Assembly (NCBI RefSeq): GCF_934660935.1
Contig: NZ_CAKUIH010000015.1
Coordinates: 1-38,501, forward strand
DNA length: 38,501 nucleotides
Reading direction: 5' to 3'
DNA from: an uncultured Parolsenella sp.
Lineage (GTDB): Bacteria > Actinomycetota > Coriobacteriia > Coriobacteriales > Atopobiaceae
Below the pieces are notes generated by a model that was given only the letters and a program-made list of their open reading frames with translations, was not told where the DNA came from and searched no databases. The translations under genes and the position numbers were made by a program. Position 1 is the first letter of the stretch. Each line of letters begins with the position of its first letter. Shown here one piece after another: positions 30,686-38,501 of this stretch.

Positions 30686-31516
30686 ATGCCAAACGCCCGC
30701 GAGCTCAGGCTCGTTTCTTGGAACGTCAACGGCCTTCGCGCCGTCATGAAAAAGGACCCGAGCTTCACCCAGGTCGTCGAGGATACGGCGGCAGACGTCT
30801 TCGCCATCCAGGAGACGAAGCTCCAGGCAGGCCAGATCGAGCTCGACCTCCCTGGCTATCACCAGACCTGGAGCTACGCGGAGCGTAAGGGCTACTCCGG
30901 CACCGCGGTCTTCAGCCGAGAGGAGCCGCGCAAGGTCCTTCGCGCGGACGCCCTGCTTCCCATCGCGCACGAGGTCCTCTCCGCGGAGGACGAGGAGCTC
31001 GTCGCCGTGGCAGCAACTGAGGGCCGCGTCTGCGCGCTCGAATTCCCGGAATATTGGTTCGTGGACGTCTACACGCCCAACGCCCAGAACGAGCTCGCGC
31101 GCATCGACACGCGCCTCGCCTGGGACACCGCCTATCGCGAGTTCCTCCGCCGCCTCGCCACGGAGAAGCCCGTGGTCACCTGCGGCGACTTCAACGTGGC
31201 CCACGAAGAGATCGACCTCAAGAATCCCGGCCCCAACCGTGGCAACGCAGGCTTCTCGGACGAGGAGCGTGAATCTTTCACGCGCCTGCTCGAGGCTGGC
31301 TTCACAGACACCTTCCGCATGCGATTCCCCGAGCTCACGGGTGCCTACAGCTGGTGGAGCTACCGCTTCAACGCCCGCAAGAACAACGCGGGCTGGCGCA
31401 TCGACTACTTCCTCGTGAGCGATGACGTGGCAGACCGCGTGACCGGCGCCTCGATCCTCTCCGAGGTCTACGGAAGCGACCACTGCCCCGTCGAGCTCAC
31501 GATCGAGCTGGGCTAA
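30686..31516 (+). CDS. Exodeoxyribonuclease III / AP endonuclease
   Basis: 276 residues. Endonuclease/exonuclease/phosphatase fold acting in base-excision repair of abasic sites. Motifs in order: SWNVNGLRA, AIQETKLQ, VYTPNAQ, CGDFNVAHEEIDL, GWRIDYFLVS and GSDHCPVEL, covering the metal-binding Glu, the catalytic Asp/Asn and the final Asp-His pair. The start at 30686 has GGAGGACCC upstream. Its stop codon overlaps that of the convergent PHP gene. Confidence 0.95.
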   Translation: MPNARELRLVSWNVNGLRAVMKKDPSFTQVVEDTAADVFAIQETKLQAGQIELDLPGYHQTWSYAERKGYSGTAVFSREEPRKVLRADALLPIAHEVLSAEDEELVAVAATEGRVCALEFPEYWFVDVYTPNAQNELARIDTRLAWDTAYREFLRRLATEKPVVTCGDFNVAHEEIDLKNPGPNRGNAGFSDEERESFTRLLEAGFTDTFRMRFPELTGAYSWWSYRFNARKNNAGWRIDYFLVSDDVADRVTGASILSEVYGSDHCPVELTIELG

Positions 31517-32310
31517 GCCTCCAGGCCTGCGGCCGCGAGGGCGGCGGTGAAGGTCTGGGCGTTGGTCGTGGCGATGAGCTCCTGGGGGAAGTGAATCTCC
31601 TCGAGAACCTCGAGCGCCGGTTCGAACTTGCCGATGGAGCAGCAGATATGGGCGTCCGTGCTGACGGCGATCTTGCAGCCCAACTCGGCGCAGGTCTCCG
31701 CGATCTTGCGGCAAGAGGTGGTCACGGCCTCGCGCTTGAACTCGAGGCTGTGGGCGTTGATCTCGATCAGCTTGCCCAGGCGCGCCGCCTCGGCGACAAC
31801 CTCTCGCACGTCGAAGTCCACACCGGAGCGGCCGATGTGCCCGAGGATGAGGACCTTGGGGTCATGCAGGGCATTCAGGTACATCTGCGTGCCCGCGACG
31901 GTTCCCGACCCATGCGTGAACGAGCGGTCATGCACGCTTGCGATCACGTAGTCGCAATCGGAGAAGACCCTCTCCTTGAGGGTCGTGGCCTCGGAGAGCG
32001 GCGCGCCGTTGATCTCCATGTCAACCGACATGTCATAGCCAAAGAGGTTTCCGTCGAGATCGACGATGTCCGCCTCGCAGCCATGCATGAGGCGCACGCC
32101 CTCCCAGACCTTGGGCCACGCGCCGAAGTTGAAGAAGAACTGGAAGTCTCGCATGCGCTGCTCGGGAAAGAGCATGCAGCTGAAGTGCTCCGTGTCTCCC
32201 AGTACCTCGACGCCCTGCTCGGCGGCGGCGAGAACGTTCTCGCGAATGGTCGAGTACGCGTGGCGAGAGAAGAGCGTATGGGTGTGAACGTCGCAGCGGT
32301 TAGTGAGCAT
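31513..32310 (-). CDS. PHP-domain metal-dependent phosphohydrolase (YcdX type)
   Basis: 265 residues. Motifs of the polymerase and histidinol phosphatase (PHP) superfamily: DVHTHT (7-12), DTEHF, HGCEADI, ASVHDRSF, HIGRSG and STDAHI. These form a three-metal site. The closest named relatives by motif pattern are YcdX-like phosphatases; the substrate cannot be told. I prefer the ATG at 32310 (GGAAGG upstream) over the GTG at 32316. It begins 10 nt after the aminotransferase stop, so they form an operon. A histidinol phosphatase role is conceivable but not supported by other his genes here. Confidence 0.88.
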   Translation of the reverse strand: MLTNRCDVHTHTLFSRHAYSTIRENVLAAAEQGVEVLGDTEHFSCMLFPEQRMRDFQFFFNFGAWPKVWEGVRLMHGCEADIVDLDGNLFGYDMSVDMEINGAPLSEATTLKERVFSDCDYVIASVHDRSFTHGSGTVAGTQMYLNALHDPKVLILGHIGRSGVDFDVREVVAEAARLGKLIEINAHSLEFKREAVTTSCRKIAETCAELGCKIAVSTDAHICCSIGKFEPALEVLEEIHFPQELIATTNAQTFTAALAAAGLEA

Positions 32311-32320
32311 GGGCACCTTC

Positions 32321-33517
32321 CTACTTGTACTCCGCCGCCAGCGCCTTCCAGGCGGGCAGCGAGTTGACGATCAGGTCGTGGCTCACACAATAGCTTACGC
32401 GAACCCAGCCGGGACAGCCGAAGGAGTCAGACGGGACGGGCAGCAGCTCGTGGGCCTTCGCACGCTCGAAGAACGCCCCGGCGTCGGGCTCGAGCGCCTT
32501 GACCCAGAGGTAGAAGGCACCGTCCGGCTCGACGTACTCGAAGCCGGCCGCGGCGAGGCCCTCCGTGAGGGCAGCGCGGTTCTCGGCGTAGGCGTCGACG
32601 TCGCTCGGCTCGTCGACGCAGTCAGTCACCACGCGCTGGAAGATGGCCGGCGCGCAGACGAAGCCCAGCGTGCGGCCCGCGCCGGCAATGGCGAGGACAA
32701 GGCGGTCGTGCTCGGGGTTGGTGGGCGGCACGAGCACCCAGCCGATGCGCTCGCCCGGCAGCGACAGGCTCTTGGAGTAGCTGTAGCAGACAATGGTGCG
32801 AGCGTAGATGGCCGGCACCCACGGCACCTCGGCACCATAGGTGATCTCGCGATAGGGCTCGTCGGAGATGAGGTAGATGGGGTGGCCCAGCTCCTCGCCG
32901 CGGGTCTCGAGCACGCCGGCGAGCGCCTCGAGCGTCTCGCGCGTGTAGACGGCGCCGGTGGGGTTGTTGGGCGAGTCGATGATCACGGCGGCGGTGCGCT
33001 CGGTGATGGCGGCGGAGACGGCGTCGGCGTCAACCTGGAAGGTCGCGGGGTCTGCCATGACCTCGACGCAGGTGCAGCCGCAGGTCTCGATCCAGACGCG
33101 GTACTCCGGGAAGTACGGGGCAATGACGATGACCTCGTCGCCGGGGTTAGTCACGGAGTGCAGCGTGATGGAGAGGGACGCGGCGGCACCGCAGGTGAGG
33201 TAGAGGTCATCGGCCGCGGCGACGGGCGCGTCGCCCATCTCGGCGGAGAAGCGACGGGTGAGGGAGGCAGCGACGGCCTCGCGGCAGGCGGGCAGGCCGT
33301 TTGCCGGCGTGTAGCCGTGGACCTGAACGGGCGGGAGCTCCGCGGAACGCTTGAGCGACTCAGCGACGGCGGCGGGAGCGGGCACGCTCGGGTTGCCCAG
33401 GCTGAAGTCGAAGACGTTCTCGACGCCAATCTCGGCCTTGCGCACGGCGGCATAGGCCGCAATGTCTCGGATTGAGCTCTTGGACGCCCCATAGCCGTAC
33501 ATCGTCTCGTTGATCAT
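32321..33517 (-). CDS. Class I/II pyridoxal-phosphate aminotransferase
   Basis: 398 residues, fold type I. SPNNPTG, SDEPYREI and the lysine that binds PLP in CYSYSKSLSLPGERIGW are present, with GxVRVSYC near the C-terminus carrying the substrate-carboxylate Arg. The amino donor and product cannot be assigned with confidence; an aspartate- or aromatic-type enzyme is likely. The start has GAGGGGG upstream. First gene of a two-gene operon with the PHP protein. Confidence 0.9.
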   Translation of the reverse strand: MINETMYGYGASKSSIRDIAAYAAVRKAEIGVENVFDFSLGNPSVPAPAAVAESLKRSAELPPVQVHGYTPANGLPACREAVAASLTRRFSAEMGDAPVAAADDLYLTCGAAASLSITLHSVTNPGDEVIVIAPYFPEYRVWIETCGCTCVEVMADPATFQVDADAVSAAITERTAAVIIDSPNNPTGAVYTRETLEALAGVLETRGEELGHPIYLISDEPYREITYGAEVPWVPAIYARTIVCYSYSKSLSLPGERIGWVLVPPTNPEHDRLVLAIAGAGRTLGFVCAPAIFQRVVTDCVDEPSDVDAYAENRAALTEGLAAAGFEYVEPDGAFYLWVKALEPDAGAFFERAKAHELLPVPSDSFGCPGWVRVSYCVSHDLIVNSLPAWKALAAEYK

Positions 33518-33716
33518 ATCGTCCCCCTCGATCGCGATTGGCTTGTCGTGTCAGCGTGGGCCGGGTAGCAGCGCGCTATGTCGCATTCTATCCCTCCGAT
33601 GGCAGCGCTAGGTTACGACGGCGCTACATATGACGGCGACGGGCGGACGCAGGGCGTAGGGGCCGTCGCGGGAACGGCACGGAGAGGTGCCCGGCACAGC
33701 GCCAGCGCTGAGGGTC

Positions 33717-33788
33717 AGCCGCCACGGGGCCGCCGCGCGAATCGGCCGGCACGCAAGAAAGCCGCCACGGGGCCGCCGCGCGAATCGG
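33717..33788 (+). repeat. 29-bp direct repeat, part of an imperfect tandem array
   Basis: The same 29 bases, beginning AGCCGCCACGGGGCCGCC and ending CGAATCGG, occur at 33717-33745 and 33760-33788. A third CGAATCGG follows at 33809-33816 with a diverged flank. The spacing is 43 bp. Confidence 0.8.
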
Positions 33789-33826
33789 GCCGCCGCGGAA
33801 ACGGCACGCGAATCGGACCGTCACGC

Positions 33827-33864
33827 AAAAAAGGGCGGCACGCAATCTGAACTGCGTGCCGCCC
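33827..33864 (-). terminator. Intrinsic terminator of the hpt-ftsH operon
   Basis: GGGCGGCACGCA (33833-33844) pairs perfectly with 33853-33864 around an 8-nt loop. On the minus strand six T residues (33832-33827) follow. It lies 30 bp after the ftsH stop. Confidence 0.9.
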
Positions 33865-33894
33865 CTCGGACGGATCTTGTTTGCCTAGCCGTGA

Positions 33895-36003
<2,109 letters not shown>

Positions 36004-36004
36004 G

Positions 36005-36556
36005 CTACTTACCGTAAACCTCCGGCTTGAGGACTCCGATGTAGGGCAGGTTGCGGTAGCGCTCGGCGAAGTCGAGGCCATAGCCCACGATGAAGGAATC
36101 AGGCACGTGCGCGCCCACGTAGCGCGGCTTGACGGCGGCAGTCTGGCCCTCGACGTCCTTCACGAGGAAGGCTGCGATCTCGAGGGAGGCGGGCTTGCGC
36201 GAGCGCAGGTTCTTCATGAGGTAGGACAGCGTGAGGCCAGAATCGAGGATGTCCTCGATGATGAGGACGTCGCGGCCCTCGATCTTGGTGTCGAGATCCT
36301 TCACGATGCGGACGACGCCCGAGCTCTTGGCACCATCGCCGTAGCTCGAGACGGCCATGAAGTCGATGCCGAGCTCGCAGTCGATCGCACGCATGACGTC
36401 GCCCATAAAGACAACGGCACCGCGAAGCACGGCGATGAGCAGCGGGTTCTTGCCTGCGTAGTCACGCGTGATCTCCGCGCCCATGCGGGTGACGATATCC
36501 TTGATGTCCTGCTCGGAGAGCACGACGCTCTCGACGTCTGGATGGATTTGCTCCAT
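36005..36556 (-). CDS. hpt: Hypoxanthine phosphoribosyltransferase
   Basis: 183 residues. Purine salvage: hypoxanthine or guanine plus PRPP to IMP or GMP. The PRPP loop IIEDILDSGLTL, LLIAVLRGAVVFMGD and the C-terminal GYGLDFAERYRNLPYIGVL are typical. The ATG at 36556 has GGAG upstream; the longer frame is not supported. The tilS-hpt-ftsH order is common in Gram-positives, but here a repeat-rich spacer of 292 nt separates tilS from hpt. Confidence 0.95.
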   Translation of the reverse strand: MEQIHPDVESVVLSEQDIKDIVTRMGAEITRDYAGKNPLLIAVLRGAVVFMGDVMRAIDCELGIDFMAVSSYGDGAKSSGVVRIVKDLDTKIEGRDVLIIEDILDSGLTLSYLMKNLRSRKPASLEIAAFLVKDVEGQTAAVKPRYVGAHVPDSFIVGYGLDFAERYRNLPYIGVLKPEVYGK

Positions 36557-36633
36557 GGGAGCGCTCCTCTCTGAGGCCGGTCGCCTCATTTGCCCCACGG
36601 CGCCGCTTGCCGGCGCTCACGGTGGGAACTGCC

Positions 36634-36642
36634 ATTCTACCA
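36634..36642 (-). promoter_or_regulatory. Candidate extended -10 promoter of hpt-ftsH
   Basis: On the minus strand TGG directly precedes TAGAAT (36634-36639, 5 of 6), a good extended -10, 78 bp upstream of hpt. It would let hpt-ftsH be transcribed apart from tilS. Confidence 0.4.
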
Positions 36643-36700
36643 GCCCCGTCTGACAATAAACGGGACGGCACGGGAAACGATGCGCAGGCGGTCGCCAGTA

Positions 36701-36729
36701 GTTGACAAAGGGACTGTCCCTTTGTCAAC
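36701..36729. repeat. Perfect 29-bp palindrome with GGGACTGTCCC core
   Basis: GTTGACAAAGGGAC (36701-36714), one central T, and its exact inverse (36716-36729). It shares AAAGGGACTGTCCCTTT with the palindrome at 36798-36834. In the tilS-hpt spacer. Confidence 0.95.
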
Positions 36730-36789
36730 CCGCCCTTTGTCAACCCGCCCTTTGTCAACCCGCCCTTTGTCAACCCGCCCTTTGTCAAC
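36718..36789. repeat. Tandem array of a 15-bp unit derived from the palindrome arm
   Basis: CCCTTTGTCAAC, the right arm of the palindrome, is followed by four exact units of CCGCCCTTTGTCAAC (36730-36789). This gives five copies of the arm. The array looks like slippage from one arm. Confidence 0.95.
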
Positions 36790-36797
36790 CCGCCGCA

Positions 36798-36834
36798 GCC
36801 ACCTGAAAAAGGGACTGTCCCTTTTTCAGGTGGC
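36798..36834. repeat. Perfect 37-bp palindrome with GGGACTGTCCC core
   Basis: Two 18-base arms (36798-36815 and 36817-36834) around a single T. The outer arm is GCCACCTG and the core matches the palindrome at 36701-36729. It begins 14 bp after the tilS stop (minus strand) and would form a very stable hairpin, so it may also terminate tilS. Confidence 0.95.
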
Positions 36835-36848
36835 CATTGCGAGCTGCC

Positions 36849-38411
36849 TCACTGGCGCGTGGGGACGAGGCGGAGCTCGAGGAGGACGCGGGAGGCGTCG
36901 GTCACGCGGGCACGCTCGTCGGCACGCAAGGGCGCCACCCAGAGGATCCGCCCGCCGTCACCGATGCGCACGACGGGCACGCCGGCACGCTCCGCCGCAG
37001 GGACCTTCGCGTCGATCAGCAGGTCGGAGAGCTTCTTCGACTGGCCGTGCATCCCCAGCGGACAGAGCACCTCGCCTACCTCCGGTGAGGAGACCCAAAG
37101 GCTGCCGCCTAGGGGGCCAAGCCCACACGCCTCCGCGTCGAGCAGGACGGACGCGCCCTCCCACTCGCGGGCGTGGGCGCGGGCAAGCGCCACCGGGTCA
37201 CTCCCCGGGGCGACCTCGCGCAGACGCGCCGTCAGCGTGCCGCCGGCGAGCAGAAGCGCTCCCTCGGGACCAGGCCCCGCGAGCACGCTCGAAGCGCCCG
37301 CCATCCCCTCGAGAGCGGGAACCTCGATCCAACCCGAGGTAGCGACACCGGCCTGCGCCATGCGGGCACGCACGAAGAGCATCCCGTACGAGACGCGCGC
37401 GTCGACGCCGCCCGGCAGTGTGGCCGAGCCCTCGCCCGCCGCGACGAGCTCGAGCACGCGCGTGACGTGACGCGAATCGAGGCGGCAACCCGGGCATGCC
37501 GCGAGCACGGCCATGCGCACGACGCGGCGCGCGATGGCGACGTCCGCCGCGGCGAGGCGGGCGCCGTCGAGCACGACGAGCCCCTCCTCCCGCCTGCGCT
37601 CGAGGGCGCGGAACGCGCGCGAGGCGACCTGCGTGAGGTACGAGTCCTCGTCCGAGAGGATCTCGCAGGTAGCGGCCATGCTCTCGAAGAGACGCGGGTT
37701 GCGCTCGAGCGCCCGCGGCACGACCTCGTGGCGCACGAAGGACCGCAGGTAGCGGGTGTCGGCGTTCGTCGCGTCCTCGCGCCAAGCGATGCCGCGCATG
37801 CGAAGGAGACGGCAGAGGTCCTCGTGCGTGCGATCGAGTAGGGGGCGCACGATGCGGTTGCGGCGGCGTGGAATGGACGAGAGCCCCTGCGTGCCGGAGC
37901 CCTTGATGGCATGCATGAAGAAGGTCTCCGCGCGGTCGTTGGCCGTGTGGGCCGTGAGGATGCGCGCGGCGGAGCGGGGCAGGCCCGCCTCCTCGCACAG
38001 GCGGTTCGCCAGGCGCGTCGCCGCAGCGTAGCGCACCTCTCGCGCGACGTTCTCGACGTTGGTGTCGCCGGTGGCCGGGTCCGCCGCAAGCGCTGCGACG
38101 TCTACTCGCACGACCTCGACGGGAACGCCGAGGCTGGCGCAGAGCTCACGCACGAAAGCCTCGTCGCCGTCCGCCGCCTCACCCCTGAGCTGATGGTTCA
38201 CGTGGAGCACGTGGAGGCGCTCGCGGGCGATGCGCGCGAGACCACGGCCGTCATCGATGTCGAGCTCGTCCGTCGCGGCGAGCAGGAGGAGGGCCGTGGA
38301 GTCCGCGCCACCAGAGACCATGAGGACGACGGGGCCGGCCGCCTCGGCATCTGCGCGGCCGGCGCGCACGGGCGACGTCGTCGCCGCGTATCTCCTGCTC
38401 ACACTCGTCAT
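36849..38411 (-). CDS. tilS: tRNA(Ile)-lysidine synthase
   Basis: 520 residues. It converts C34 of the CAU-anticodon tRNA(Ile) to lysidine so that it reads AUA. The N-terminal PP-loop ATPase motif is SGGADST (33-39), followed by LHVNHQLRG and LTAHTANDRAETFFMHAIKGSGTQGLSSI, typical of TilS. The C-terminal half contains the substrate-binding region ending near LGMHGQSKKLSDLLIDAKVPAAER, a conserved C-terminal TilS motif. The start has GAGGGGAG upstream. Its start overlaps a possible upstream frame by ATGA. Confidence 0.95.
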   Translation of the reverse strand: MTSVSRRYAATTSPVRAGRADAEAAGPVVLMVSGGADSTALLLLAATDELDIDDGRGLARIARERLHVLHVNHQLRGEAADGDEAFVRELCASLGVPVEVVRVDVAALAADPATGDTNVENVAREVRYAAATRLANRLCEEAGLPRSAARILTAHTANDRAETFFMHAIKGSGTQGLSSIPRRRNRIVRPLLDRTHEDLCRLLRMRGIAWREDATNADTRYLRSFVRHEVVPRALERNPRLFESMAATCEILSDEDSYLTQVASRAFRALERRREEGLVVLDGARLAAADVAIARRVVRMAVLAACPGCRLDSRHVTRVLELVAAGEGSATLPGGVDARVSYGMLFVRARMAQAGVATSGWIEVPALEGMAGASSVLAGPGPEGALLLAGGTLTARLREVAPGSDPVALARAHAREWEGASVLLDAEACGLGPLGGSLWVSSPEVGEVLCPLGMHGQSKKLSDLLIDAKVPAAERAGVPVVRIGDGGRILWVAPLRADERARVTDASRVLLELRLVPTRQ

Positions 38412-38501
38412 GGCACTCCCCTCGTGCGCTTTGGCTGCCGGCCCAGGCAGCCGGCGCTGCGCGCGTCCGCGGCGGCCGTCGTCGCGTGCTCGACGCCCGC
38501 C
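38408..38501 (-). CDS. Possible C-terminal end of an upstream gene, cut by the window edge
   Basis: On the minus strand a frame open from the window edge ends in TGA at 38410-38408, overlapping the tilS ATG as ATGA. That overlap is typical of translational coupling. Only about 30 residues are visible and they are not recognised, and GC-rich DNA gives open frames by chance, so this is weak. Confidence 0.25.
   Translation of the reverse strand, partial: AGVEHATTAAADARSAGCLGRQPKRTRGVP

Larger units (their letters stand above)
33518..33894. other. 377-nt intergenic region with direct repeats and the ftsH terminator
   Basis: No convincing gene; a 90-residue frame on the plus strand is low-complexity Arg/Gly/Pro and spans repeats and the terminator arm. 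The stretch holds a 29-bp direct repeat (33717-33788) and further copies of CGAATCGG. The aminotransferase promoter must lie near 33520-33600. Confidence 0.6.

Noticed and set aside
29204..31714. 836-residue minus-strand frame spanning the patatin and exonuclease III genes
   Set aside because: It runs antisense to two genes with intact catalytic motifs and into the sirtuin gene in the wrong frame; an artefact of high GC.
33578..33850. 90-residue plus-strand frame in the aminotransferase-ftsH gap
   Set aside because: Low-complexity Arg/Gly/Pro sequence over direct repeats and the ftsH terminator arm; no credible start signal.
36462..36788. Minus-strand frame with LTKGG pentapeptide repeats
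   Set aside because: The repeats are a translation of the non-coding 15-bp array, and the frame then overlaps hpt out of frame; no ribosome binding site or family similarity.
36701..36834. CRISPR-like array between tilS and hpt
   Set aside because: The 15-bp units are contiguous with no unique spacers, and no cas genes are present.

Overview
The window looks like a chromosomal segment of a high-GC Gram-positive bacterium. The best guess is class Coriobacteriia (Olsenella/Atopobium-like Actinomycetota). This rests on high GC, the gene order rpiB-upp-(atpI-like)-atpBEFHAGDC-murA shared with Gram-positives, the rpmE/DUF1385/prfA/prmC-tsaC gene set, an L31 leader-like RNA structure and the absence of outer-membrane genes. 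The assignment is inferred from content, not proven. No rRNA, tRNA, CRISPR array, phage, plasmid or insertion sequence was recognised.

Layout. From 330 to 17196 every gene is on the minus strand. Read in the direction of transcription (right to left) they are: a PrmC-TsaC fusion, glycerol kinase, rpiB, upp, a small membrane protein at the atpI position, the eight F1Fo ATP synthase genes, murA, a small membrane protein, a DtxR/MntR-type metal regulator, galU and a phosphohexomutase-fold protein whose catalytic loops are decayed. From 17394 to 24918 the translation gene set rpmE, DUF1385, prfA, prmC-tsaC stays on the minus strand but is interrupted in each gap by plus-strand genes: a zinc-ribbon/YARHG protein with a secreted-type amidase, an Mbeg1-like alpha/beta hydrolase, and a trigger-factor-like protein with a Cys/His-rich tail. 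From 25135 to 38501 lie coaX (+), birA and a FolP-FolK fusion (-), a sirtuin (-), a patatin (+), exonuclease III (+), a PHP-domain protein and a class I aminotransferase (-), and the tilS-hpt-ftsH set (-).

How the genes work together. The atp block makes the proton-translocating ATP synthase. rpiB and upp feed pentose phosphate and PRPP-dependent uracil salvage, and hpt salvages purines. murA starts peptidoglycan precursor synthesis. prfA and prmC act together in translation termination, TsaC and TilS modify tRNAs, and L31 is ribosomal. coaX, birA and folP-folK serve CoA, biotin and folate metabolism.

The most unusual content is: the trigger-factor-like protein with 12 Cys in its last 56 residues; the phosphohexomutase-like protein lacking the phosphoserine; the interleaved translation cluster; a long Ala/Glu/Lys tail on L31 behind a two-hairpin leader; a roughly 100-residue insertion inside FolP; and two perfect palindromes sharing a GGGACTGTCCC core with a 15-bp tandem array between tilS and hpt.
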